From B30-G6 sp963701385 (GTDB lineage Bacteria > Desulfobacterota > Desulfobacteria > Desulfobacterales > B30-G6): a stretch of 64,000 nucleotides of DNA. Shown here one piece after another: positions 1 through 7,843 of this stretch. The translations under genes and the position numbers were made by a program. The stretch lies in assembly GCA_963701385.1 (NCBI GenBank), contig CAVOZW010000009.1, positions 434,001 to 498,000 on the forward strand, in the 5' to 3' direction. How positions within the stretch are numbered: position 1 is the stretch's first letter; every line of letters starts with the position of its first letter. Below the pieces are notes generated by a model. It saw only the letters and a program-made list of their open reading frames with translations, did no database searches and was not told where the DNA came from.

Positions 1-1
1 G

Positions 2-1117
2 GCGAGTCAGAATTACTCGCTCAAAGAGGTGGCCTTGAAGGAAGGTGCATTGCCGGACAGTTTCAACTGCCTTTTGATACCGGGACCCCAAGAAAAATTT
101 TCCGACTATGACCTATTCCAGATCGACCAATTTCTGATGAAAGGCAAAAGCCTGGCCATTTTTATGGACAGCCTGCGTGAGGTTCCCTCGAATAATCCCG
201 ATTTCCAGATGGCAGGTGCCAATATTGGCTTTGTTCCCATGGAATCGGGTCTTGAAAAACTGCTGTCACATTATGGCATCGACGTTCATCCCTCGATTGT
301 TAACGACGAGCAATGTTACCGGCAACGCTTGCCGCGTGAAATGGGCGGTGGTGAGCGGCCGGTATATTTTGCCCCCCTTATTCAGAATGCCAATATCAAT
401 CATCAACTCGACTACATGCAGAATATCAAAGGCCTCATTGCGTTGAAAGTGTCACCCATCAGCATCGATAGTGAAAAAATCAAGGCGCACAATCTGAAAG
501 CCGACGCACTGTTTCGATCGTCGGCACTTGCCTGGGAGATGAAAGACCACATCAGTTTGAACCCCGCATTCATCAAGATGCCGGAAGCGGGTGAACAACG
601 AAAAAGCTTTGACCTGGCCTACATGGTCGAAGGGGAATTCCCCAGTTATTTTGCCGGAAAGTCGGTACCTGAGAAACCCAGCGATGCGCCAACGACACCC
701 TCTCCGGAAGAAGACACCCAGGCGGCCGACACAACAGCGGCGGAAAACCAAGCGCCTGCCCAGGGAATGATCTCAGGACAAGAGGGTGTCATTGAGAAAG
801 GAAAGCCCGGCAAAATTTTCATTCTGGCATCCAGCGACATGATCAAGGACAATGTTCTGGATCCCGAGGGCCGGGGCGCCAACGACATTCTGGTGATGAA
901 TGTGTTGGATTATTTGAACGACCAGGTGGGGCTAGCCCAGATGCGCAGCAAGCTGCAACGCTTTTCGCCGTTGAATGAAAGCGGCGCTTTCACCAAGACA
1001 GCCGTAAAAATGATCAATATCGTCGGTCTGCCGGTCGTGGTGGTATTTTTCGGGCTGGGGGTTTGGGCCAGGCGGACAAGCCGCAAGAAGCTCATTCAGG
1101 GTAAGTTCAGCAAATAA
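2..1117 (+). CDS. GldG-like ABC exporter accessory protein, C-terminal part
   Basis: The reading frame is open from base 2 with no stop, so the gene starts before the window and the GTG at 29 is not the real start. About 370 residues remain. The sequence resembles the extracytoplasmic domain of the GldG/ABC_transp_aux family, which is paired with an ABC-2 permease: a globular region, then a Pro/Glu/Ala-rich linker around residues 215-245, then one C-terminal membrane segment (NIVGLPVVVVFFGLGVWA) and a basic cytoplasmic tail. The next gene 43 bp downstream encodes a DUF4340 protein, the usual partner in these operons. The permease and ATPase should lie upstream of the window. The exported substrate cannot be told from the sequence. 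Confidence 0.8.
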   Translation, partial: ASQNYSLKEVALKEGALPDSFNCLLIPGPQEKFSDYDLFQIDQFLMKGKSLAIFMDSLREVPSNNPDFQMAGANIGFVPMESGLEKLLSHYGIDVHPSIVNDEQCYRQRLPREMGGGERPVYFAPLIQNANINHQLDYMQNIKGLIALKVSPISIDSEKIKAHNLKADALFRSSALAWEMKDHISLNPAFIKMPEAGEQRKSFDLAYMVEGEFPSYFAGKSVPEKPSDAPTTPSPEEDTQAADTTAAENQAPAQGMISGQEGVIEKGKPGKIFILASSDMIKDNVLDPEGRGANDILVMNVLDYLNDQVGLAQMRSKLQRFSPLNESGAFTKTAVKMINIVGLPVVVVFFGLGVWARRTSRKKLIQGKFSK

Positions 1118-1159
1118 AATCGGTCAGTTCAGGTTCAAGAAAGTGGAGAAGATCCAAAA

Positions 1160-2134
1160 ATGAAAATAAGAAAAGAAGCCGTTATTCTTGGTGTGGTCAT
1201 TGTTGCATTGTCGCTTTATCTGATCTTCAACGAAGGCGATCGCAGTCTTTACGAACTGCCGAACCTAGACCCGATTCCGGTTTCCGAGATTTCAAAAATA
1301 GCGCTGGATTCTTCGGATGATTCGATTCTGTTTAGTCAAAAAACAGGTGAGTGGGTGATGAATGAAGAAGCCTACCCTGTCGATAAAAACGCCATCAAAC
1401 AGGTTTTGGATATCGTTGCCAACCTCAGGTTGACGACCCTGATATCTGAATCACAAAATTATGAACGATACGACCTGGATTCGAATCACAAGATCAGCAT
1501 CAAGGTGTGGGCAGGCGATAAGCTCGTGAGGGAGTTTGATGTGGGGAAAGCCGCATCGGGACACCGCCATACCTTTGTCAAACTCGCCGGGGATCCTCGA
1601 GTCTACCATGCCGGAGAAAGTTTTCGCAACAGGGTGCAGGGGAAAGTTGACCAGTTCCGGGATAAAACCGTCTTGTCGTTTGAAGCGGGTCTCATCGAGC
1701 AGGTTCAGATATCGAGCAGGGAGGGGCAGGGCGCCTTTGTGAAGGCGAAACCCCCGGAATCTTTCGGTGAAACACCCCTGGATGGCGATAAGCAACCCAT
1801 GGGAGAGGCAAAGCCGGTATGGAAAAATATGGCCGGGGATGTTGTCAAAGACAACACGCTCACCAAATTGCTGGACGATTTATCCTCGCTGAAGTGCAGT
1901 GCCTTTATGTATGAGCGTAAAAAAGACGATTTCCAAGACCCCATTGTCACGGTGGTGTTCACAGGTGCGCAAGAACTGACCTTGCGCGTTTTCGAACCAC
2001 TCGAAAACGATGCCTCCCGGTACCCGGCGGTTTCGTCACAGAACGATAATGCCTTTTTTATTCCAAAATGGCAGGCGGATCAATTGACGAAGGCGCTCAC
2101 CGAGATTGTTCCAATAGAAAAAGACAATGCCTGA
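1160..2134 (+). CDS. DUF4340 domain protein
   Basis: A 324-residue protein with one N-terminal membrane anchor (AVILGVVIVALSLYLIF) and a long extracytoplasmic part, matching the layout of DUF4340 proteins found beside GldG-type ABC-2 exporters. The ATG follows a GGAGAAG ribosome site (AAGTGGAGAAGATCC). It probably forms the last gene of the exporter operon. Its stop overlaps the start of the molybdopterin oxidoreductase by 8 bp, so the two operons may be co-transcribed or simply packed together. The molecular role of DUF4340 is not known; a role in a gliding-type or polymer exporter would be a guess. Confidence 0.75.
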   Translation: MKIRKEAVILGVVIVALSLYLIFNEGDRSLYELPNLDPIPVSEISKIALDSSDDSILFSQKTGEWVMNEEAYPVDKNAIKQVLDIVANLRLTTLISESQNYERYDLDSNHKISIKVWAGDKLVREFDVGKAASGHRHTFVKLAGDPRVYHAGESFRNRVQGKVDQFRDKTVLSFEAGLIEQVQISSREGQGAFVKAKPPESFGETPLDGDKQPMGEAKPVWKNMAGDVVKDNTLTKLLDDLSSLKCSAFMYERKKDDFQDPIVTVVFTGAQELTLRVFEPLENDASRYPAVSSQNDNAFFIPKWQADQLTKALTEIVPIEKDNA

Positions 2135-4283
2135 AATAACCCGACGCAGTTTTTTAAAATTAGGTGCCGCAGCTGTTGGCGGCAGCGCTGCACTCAAACC
2201 GACACAGGGGCATACGTCAAGGGCTGAAGAGCATCGGGGTGTTGACATGACGGCAGAGATCGACAGCTGCTGTCAGTTCTGCCAGGTCCGCTGTACGACA
2301 AAACTAAAGATTGAAAATGGCAGGGTCGTCACGCTTTACGGTAACCCAGACAATTTCTGGACAGCCGGGAGCATGTGCCCCAAAGGCAAGTCTCTGGCGG
2401 AAACGCACTACCGCGAGGACCGCCTGCGTTATCCGTTACGAAGAACCGTCAGGGGCTGGGAAACCATCAGCTATGAAAAAGCCCTGCGAATCCTGGTCAA
2501 TAAGATCAAAGGGCTCAAGGAAAAACACCCCCAGGATTTTGCACATCGAGTGGCGCTCTTTATGCCGCTGTGGGACAGCCGCGAAAGCGAAATTGCCGCC
2601 TTGATGGCCTTGCAAATGTCCGGTTTTCCCGATGCTTGTTCACCCGGGGACACCTGTATCGGCAGCACTGCCACCATGCTCAATATCTGCCTGGGAAGCA
2701 ACAACTCACCCACCACTCTCGACGAGGCGCTTGAAACCAAAACCTTTGTGTTGTGGGGCGCCAATATTGCCGAGATATACCCGCCCTACATGCGCTGGGT
2801 GGCAATGGCAAAAGATAGAGGCGCCCGGATTATTTTTCTGGACCCTCGTGAAACACCCACCAGCCAATTCAGTGATGTTCAGCTACGTCCAAGACCGGGC
2901 ACGGATGGCGCCCTCGCGCTGGGTGTTGCTCGTTTTCTGATCCGCAATGGGCTGTATGACGATGCCTATGTCAAGAAAAAAGTCAACGGATTCCAGGCGC
3001 TCGAAACAGCGGCCGAACCCTATACACTGGAGCACACAGCCCAACTCACCGACTTATCGACGCAGGAGATCCAATCCTTTGCGCAAACACTCGGCCGGAG
3101 TGACCGAACATTGGTCTGGCTCGGGGGATCTCTTGCCCGTTATGCCAACAGCATGCACACCGTACAGAATATCATTGCCCTGCAAGCCATAACCAACAAT
3201 CTTGTCGGTTCCGGAAAAGGACTGATGAATGTCCAAGGCGGCAAGCCGGGTGGTGAACATGAATTCCTGGAACAATACAAGGCACCGGATCTGGCCAATC
3301 GCCTCAATATCCGCAAGGTCCTTTACAACATGAAAAAAGGCAAGCTGGATGTCCTGCTGCTGAATTCCAGCTATCGACGATATCCCGATGCCGATGCGGT
3401 TAAGGCAGGCATTCAGAATGTCGGCTTTGTCGTCTATCGTGGTTTTTTCATGGACGAAGAGGCTCAACTGGCAGACCTCATCATTCCCGCTGCCATGCCG
3501 TTCGAATGCGAAGGTTCCCAATACGGGGCTCAGCGCCAAGTGGTATGGCGGACAAAGGCCACTCAAAAACCCGGTCAAACCACTGCGGACTGGAAATTTT
3601 ACACGGACCTGGGAAGGGCACTCAACGGCGAGCGTTTTCCCGACTTCCGGTCAGCGGAAGACATTTACGAACTGTTTCGCCAAAAGATTGATTCCTGGTA
3701 CAATCTGACACTGGACAAGGTTAAGGCCAGCCCCACCGGTATCACCTGGCCCTATCCAAAAGACTATGCAACCGAACAGCGGGGTTCCCTGTTTTTGGGC
3801 GGCGATTTCCTGACGGCGGATGCTAAGGTGAACCTTGAATTCAAACCGCTGGGGCCCATACGTTGGTTTGAACCCAAGGGGAGTCCCAGGGACAAGAAAA
3901 ACAAAAAAGCCAAGGACTTCCCCTTGATTTTTGTTCAGGGAAAGGTTGTGCAGCACTGGCAGCATACGTTTACCAACTGGTCGGAATACATCGGGAACCT
4001 TTCCCAGGGAAGTTATGTTCAAGTCCATCCGAACACGGCCAAAGCGCTGAACATTTCAGACGGGGATACGGTTTATATCGAGTCTAGCATTGGCAGGCTC
4101 AAGACGGTGTCCCAGGTTACCAAAGCCGTGCTGCCGGGTATTGTTTTTACACCCTCGCATCCGGCACCGGCCAATAAAATCAAAGGCAATATCGGCCAGT
4201 CGGTCAACACCATCGTTCCCAGTTACTGGAGCAAGGTGTCGGCCCAATTCAATGGATTTGGGTGCCGTTTGGTGAAAGGTTGA
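2127..4283 (+). CDS. Exported molybdopterin (bis-PGD) oxidoreductase, catalytic subunit
   Basis: 718 residues, DMSO-reductase superfamily. A Tat signal (RRSFLKLGAAAVGG) lies at residues 5-18, so the enzyme acts outside the cytoplasmic membrane. An N-terminal [4Fe-4S] motif CQFCQVRC plus a fourth Cys in SMCPKG (near residue 88) follows. The likely metal ligand is the Cys in GDTCIGST (about residue 175). That Cys is followed by Ile, not the His of formate dehydrogenases, so polysulfide/thiosulfate reductase-like or acetylene-hydratase-like relatives fit better. The C-terminal molybdopterin dinucleotide-binding domain is present (VQVHPNTAKALNISDGD). The next genes encode an HHH protein, a four-cluster ferredoxin subunit and a cytochrome b anchor, giving a PhsABC-like layout. 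The substrate is not determinable here. Confidence 0.85.
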   Translation: MPEITRRSFLKLGAAAVGGSAALKPTQGHTSRAEEHRGVDMTAEIDSCCQFCQVRCTTKLKIENGRVVTLYGNPDNFWTAGSMCPKGKSLAETHYREDRLRYPLRRTVRGWETISYEKALRILVNKIKGLKEKHPQDFAHRVALFMPLWDSRESEIAALMALQMSGFPDACSPGDTCIGSTATMLNICLGSNNSPTTLDEALETKTFVLWGANIAEIYPPYMRWVAMAKDRGARIIFLDPRETPTSQFSDVQLRPRPGTDGALALGVARFLIRNGLYDDAYVKKKVNGFQALETAAEPYTLEHTAQLTDLSTQEIQSFAQTLGRSDRTLVWLGGSLARYANSMHTVQNIIALQAITNNLVGSGKGLMNVQGGKPGGEHEFLEQYKAPDLANRLNIRKVLYNMKKGKLDVLLLNSSYRRYPDADAVKAGIQNVGFVVYRGFFMDEEAQLADLIIPAAMPFECEGSQYGAQRQVVWRTKATQKPGQTTADWKFYTDLGRALNGERFPDFRSAEDIYELFRQKIDSWYNLTLDKVKASPTGITWPYPKDYATEQRGSLFLGGDFLTADAKVNLEFKPLGPIRWFEPKGSPRDKKNKKAKDFPLIFVQGKVVQHWQHTFTNWSEYIGNLSQGSYVQVHPNTAKALNISDGDTVYIESSIGRLKTVSQVTKAVLPGIVFTPSHPAPANKIKGNIGQSVNTIVPSYWSKVSAQFNGFGCRLVKG

Positions 4284-4310
4284 CCGAATGAAACAGGGTG
4301 GAGAGAACCC

Positions 4311-4635
4311 ATGAGACATCTCAATATCAAAGATCACGTTAGCAATCGTCGTGCTGATGCTTGCGGTTGTTTTGTCTTCATACATGGTTGCAGCACAAGA
4401 AAAACTCGCTGGTAAAACCGTCAATATCAACACAGGCACGATCGAGGAATTTACAAAAATTCCCTTGATGACCCCGGAACTTGCCGAGGCCATTGTGAAA
4501 TACCGCGAAGAAGTGGGTGATTTTCAATTCATCGAGGAACTGTTGCTGGTGGATGGTTTCGATCAAAATTTATTTCAAAGGATTAAGTCATTTTTTCTTC
4601 TGGAAGGTATTGGTGGAGACGATTGCAGCTGCTGA
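4311..4635 (+). CDS. Small exported helix-hairpin-helix (ComEA-like) protein, probable frameshift near 4332
   Basis: The body encodes about 94 residues with a ComEA/HHH fold: VNINTGTIEEFTKIPLM, then ELAEAIVKYREEVGDF and a second hairpin, ending in an unusual DDCSC tail. The open frame shows a hydrophobic export signal (ITLAIVVLMLAVVLSSYMVAA) but only a GTG at 4351 inside it. The ATG at 4311 has a good ribosome site (GGTGGAGAG) and reads MRHLNIK in another frame. Removing one base near 4332 joins the two and gives a classical signal peptide. The gene lies between the catalytic and Fe-S subunits of a Mo enzyme, where a periplasmic HHH protein has no obvious DNA role; it may act as a protein-binding or maturation factor (inference). 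Confidence 0.65.
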
Positions 4636-4696
4636 CATACAATCGTTACATGATTCTATGAAACGTGACATTGGCGCTTAAAATGAGAGATATGGC

Positions 4697-5446
4697 ATGG
4701 GCGTAAAATACGCGATGGTCATCGATTCGGCCAGGTGTTTTAACTGCAAGGCCTGCATCATTGCCTGCCAGCTCGAAAACGGTGTGTTGCCAGGCAATAG
4801 CCGCAACTGGATCAAGACCAATTCCCTGGAAACACCCTTGGGTATGCATTTTCAACCCGGGAATTGCATGCACTGCGATGAGCCCATGTGCGTCGATGCA
4901 TGTCCTACCGGCGCGACTTACAAAGACCCGACCGATGGTGTTGTAAAGGTGAGAAAGAACCTGTGCATCGGATGCGGCAGCTGTATTCCGGCCTGTCCAT
5001 ACGGTGCCCGGCACAGGCATCCGGAAAAGAAAATCGTCGACAAATGTGATTACTGTGAAGCCCTTCGAACCGCAGGCAGAACGCCTGCTTGTGTAGAGAC
5101 CTGCCCAACCCAGGCCAGGGTGTTCGGAGACCTGAACGATCCTGACAGCCAGGCGGCACAACTATTGAGAACCAAAAAAACCGTCCGCATTGTCAATCAG
5201 GAAACAGACACGGACCCGGCCTTGTACTATATCGACCAGACAGGACCCATGGACTGGACGATTGCGGCAGCTGCGCCCGTGCCGATTCGATTGTGGCGCT
5301 ATGGCGCACTGCCGCTTGTCAAGGGTCTCGTGGGCATGACCGGCCTCGGTGTGCTGCTTATGATCGCTAGACAATTGCTGATCCAGGAGGACCCTATGCA
5401 CGCTGTGGACACGGATGATATGAAGGCGGAGGCTGATGACACCTAG
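4697..5446 (+). CDS. Four [4Fe-4S] cluster electron-transfer subunit with C-terminal membrane anchor
   Basis: 249 residues of the FdnH/HybA/PhsB family. Four cysteine groups are visible: CFNCKACIIAC (residues 14-24), CMHCDEPMCVDAC, CIGCGSCIPAC, and the split pair CDYC/CVETC, enough for four cubane clusters. A single transmembrane helix near residues 210-230 (LVKGLVGMTGLGVLLMIA) anchors it, as in formate dehydrogenase-N beta subunits. It should pass electrons between the molybdopterin subunit and the cytochrome b encoded next, with which it overlaps by 11 bp. No Tat signal is seen, so it would be co-exported with the catalytic subunit. Confidence 0.88.
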   Translation: MGVKYAMVIDSARCFNCKACIIACQLENGVLPGNSRNWIKTNSLETPLGMHFQPGNCMHCDEPMCVDACPTGATYKDPTDGVVKVRKNLCIGCGSCIPACPYGARHRHPEKKIVDKCDYCEALRTAGRTPACVETCPTQARVFGDLNDPDSQAAQLLRTKKTVRIVNQETDTDPALYYIDQTGPMDWTIAAAAPVPIRLWRYGALPLVKGLVGMTGLGVLLMIARQLLIQEDPMHAVDTDDMKAEADDT

Positions 5447-6185
5447 AAGCCGCATGCTGAAGCGTCACAGCATCGATGCCCGAATCATGCACTGGTTTAA
5501 TACGATTTGTTGGGTTCTGCTTCTGATGACGGGGATAGGTCTTATCGATAACCCTGTCATGCAACCCTTGGGCATGTGGTGGGTTCGAGCGATGCAGGCG
5601 CTGTTTGGAAACGGTGTGGCATTACTCGAACTGCACATCGCTATCGGCGTGGTCTGGTCTGTTGGATTCCTTTTTTACGGTATTTTTCGCTTTAAGCGAA
5701 TTACCCTTCCCTTTGTCATGCAGATACTGACATTTAAACCCATCAACGATAGTGAGTGGCTGATAAAAAAAATCCTCAGCATGACGGTGGGCGTCAAGAT
5801 GATGCAGCGATTGGGCCTGAAAGCGACCATTCCCGATCAAGGGTTTTACAATGCGGGACAGAAAATATTCGCCGTCTGCACGCTGTTTGGCGGACTTGTC
5901 ATCGCCATAAGCGGTTGGATCATGATTTACGCCCAGCATGACCTTTTCCGTCAAAGCACGGTGCAATGGGCAATCATGATTCACTTCCTGACGGCAGGGC
6001 TCTTGTTTGCCGGCTTACTGGTCCATATATATATGGCAGGCATTGCCAGGGGAGAGACACCCGCCCTTGTATCCATGTTTACGGGTAAAATCCCTTGCGA
6101 TTATGCATCCGCCCATCACAAGCTCTGGTATGAGTCACTTCAGGCATTCGACAAGCAACAAATTCGGGATTCGAATGCCAGGTGA
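5436..6185 (+). CDS. Cytochrome b membrane subunit (FdnI/PhsC type)
   Basis: 249 residues with four predicted membrane helices. Histidines suited to two b hemes are visible: HSIDARIMHWFN near the N-terminus, ELHIAIGVVW in helix 2, and IHFLTAGLLFAGLLVHIYM in the last helix. This is the quinone-reactive anchor of a three-subunit respiratory oxidoreductase. The chosen ATG overlaps the previous gene and has GGCGGAGG upstream; an internal ATG at 5454 is possible. With the upstream subunits it links a periplasmic Mo/W enzyme to the menaquinone pool; the direction of electron flow is unknown. Confidence 0.87.
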   Translation: MTPRSRMLKRHSIDARIMHWFNTICWVLLLMTGIGLIDNPVMQPLGMWWVRAMQALFGNGVALLELHIAIGVVWSVGFLFYGIFRFKRITLPFVMQILTFKPINDSEWLIKKILSMTVGVKMMQRLGLKATIPDQGFYNAGQKIFAVCTLFGGLVIAISGWIMIYAQHDLFRQSTVQWAIMIHFLTAGLLFAGLLVHIYMAGIARGETPALVSMFTGKIPCDYASAHHKLWYESLQAFDKQQIRDSNAR

Positions 6186-6314
6186 TAAAATCGTTGACAA
6201 AGCATCTGTGCTGTGTGATGGTCTTGCGTAGTAATGCAATCCTTCCCTAAATTCTTAATATCTGTTCGTCATACGAAGAATTGATTTCCGATCACATCCA
6301 AAAGCGATTCTAGT

Positions 6315-6438
6315 TTGAACCGAAACAGCGAGCGCATTTTCCGTGGTTAGCCGCGGATTTGGCGAGCGAACCTAAATTGGCAGAATTCCTTAGGGTCGAA
6401 CCATATTCGCAGGTTGCCGCGAGGTTCTTCAATTTGCC
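6315..6438. repeat. REP-like repeat, copy D1
   Basis: Starts with ACCGAAACAGCGAGCGCATT and ends with GCGAGGTTCTTCAATTTGCC. Both ends recur at 48189-48247 (D3), where they are directly joined; here about 60 extra bases separate them. A related hairpin lies between mlaE and mlaF (D2). It occupies the middle of the 384-bp gap 6186-6569, in which I see no gene. Confidence 0.6.
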
Positions 6439-6569
6439 GGTTTCATGAAGTAAATGATGTCAAAACGTAACTATACAATATTATTGGAAAGATTTCCTGG
6501 TGGTTGTCACGGGATTACGCCACAAGGCGAGGCCGCAGGGAACGCTTCAAAAAAAATGGGGGGTATTCT

Positions 6570-7145
6570 ATGAACGACTTTCTCCACAGTCTACGCACCG
6601 GGAAAGACAAGCGCTATGATCGAACCAGAAGAGGAAATGACGGCGTGCCTTTCCGCACGAACGACAGGCACAACAGCATGGACAAAAGAAAACGAGGAAA
6701 TTATACCAAAAGCAATGTAGCGGAAAATGCCTATGTAACCATTGCAAAGCTGCTGCCACCGGTGAAAACATTGCTCGAAACGATTGTTTCGGATAAAAAA
6801 GATTTTTTGAAAATCGAAGAACGTAAAACCGAGGCCATGGAAAGCATTGCCCTTTGCCTGAAAAAAATTGCCGGAATCGATAGCGCAGAAAACGACGCCG
6901 TCCAATTGCAGACCGAGACCGAAGACAATCAGACATACGTGGCGGTTCCAGAGGACATAAACGAGAAGCCGAATCCGGTCCCTGTGGCGCCTGCAGACAT
7001 GATAAGAGAGATGCGATCACAAGGCTTCAGCTACGACAAAATTGCCCGCGCGCTGGATAGGGAAAACATTCCTACGCCATCAGGAAGAGGAAAGTGGCGA
7101 GGGCAGGCAGTCAGTAAGCTGCTAAAAACAGGGTTCGAAGAATGA
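6570..7145 (+). CDS. Hypothetical protein with recombinase-tail-like C-terminus
   Basis: 191 residues from the ATG at 6570, which follows a GGGGGG stretch; longer in-frame starts upstream lack a ribosome site. The N-terminal third is very basic (many Arg/Lys), the middle is helical, and residues about 150-190 (MIREMRSQGFSYDKIARALDR followed by NIPTPSGRGKWRGQAVSKLL) match the helix-turn-helix seen at the end of large serine recombinases and related DNA-binding proteins. There is no catalytic serine domain, so it is not a recombinase itself. It may be a nucleic-acid-binding protein. It stands alone between the cytochrome b gene and the convergent hydrolase. Confidence 0.6.
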   Translation: MNDFLHSLRTGKDKRYDRTRRGNDGVPFRTNDRHNSMDKRKRGNYTKSNVAENAYVTIAKLLPPVKTLLETIVSDKKDFLKIEERKTEAMESIALCLKKIAGIDSAENDAVQLQTETEDNQTYVAVPEDINEKPNPVPVAPADMIREMRSQGFSYDKIARALDRENIPTPSGRGKWRGQAVSKLLKTGFEE

Positions 7146-7163
7146 TGCAATCGCCAAACGATT

Positions 7164-7829
7164 TTACTGAAGAAATTTGCTAAACCATTCGACGGCGTCC
7201 TGTAAAAAAGCTTTCTGGTGGGCTAGATCAGACATACGGTGGTCACCGTTCGTCTGGATTGTAAGTTTTTTGGGTTCTGAGGCGCACTGATCAATAAAAC
7301 GTGCGTGTGAAAGCGGTACCGTGTCATCGGCATCACCATGAAACAGATGGATGTTCTTGATTTTGGCAAGCCTGTCTGACAGATCGAACGTGAGATTCAT
7401 GGGCAATACGTCTGGGCTGAGAAGGCGGCTGCAAAACGGGGCTGCAAACGTTACAATGGCTTGGATATTCTGAGAAGCAGCGATCTCAAGACAAACCGAC
7501 CCCCCCAGGCTGCTGCCAAAGAGCCCGATACGATCGTTGACAAGTCCCGAAGACTGAATTTTCTTCAACGCGAATCCCAGATCACTGCAGCGGCCTTGAA
7601 ACGACGTGTCTTTCTTCAGGTCGCCTTGACTGGTGCCGCATCCCCGATGATCAAACCTGAAATATGCCAATCCAACCGTGTTGCAATGATCTGCCAGGGC
7701 GATCTGTTTGGGTGAAGCGCTGTTGCTCAACAGCCCATGGCAGCCGATTACGATGGGTGGAGAGCTGTTCAGGGGAAGATGAAGGGTACCGGTCAACTGA
7801 AAACCGTCGGAATCGAATGTAACCTGCAT
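7164..7829 (-). CDS. Alpha/beta hydrolase (serine hydrolase)
   Basis: 221 residues. The nucleophile elbow GLFGSSLGGS carries Ser, the acid is in HGDADDTVPLSHA, and the His in NGDHRMSD completes a catalytic triad. An oxyanion-region motif IGCHGLLSN is present near residue 30. No signal peptide, so cytoplasmic. The family includes acyl-peptidase-like and dienelactone-hydrolase-like enzymes; the substrate is unknown. The start codon lies only 14 bp from the divergent rlmD start, so their promoters must overlap the opposite gene's coding start. Confidence 0.82.
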   Translation of the reverse strand: MQVTFDSDGFQLTGTLHLPLNSSPPIVIGCHGLLSNSASPKQIALADHCNTVGLAYFRFDHRGCGTSQGDLKKDTSFQGRCSDLGFALKKIQSSGLVNDRIGLFGSSLGGSVCLEIAASQNIQAIVTFAAPFCSRLLSPDVLPMNLTFDLSDRLAKIKNIHLFHGDADDTVPLSHARFIDQCASEPKKLTIQTNGDHRMSDLAHQKAFLQDAVEWFSKFLQ

Positions 7830-7843
7830 GAAGTAAATGTATT

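Noticed and set aside
2127..4283. Annotation as formate dehydrogenase
   Set aside because: The Cys ligand candidate is followed by Ile rather than His, and the length is far below FdnG/FdoG; only the partner subunits resemble formate dehydrogenase-N.
6570..7145. Annotation as a site-specific recombinase or mobile element gene
   Set aside because: Only the tail helix-turn-helix resembles recombinases; there is no catalytic domain, no attachment sites and no neighbouring mobile genes.
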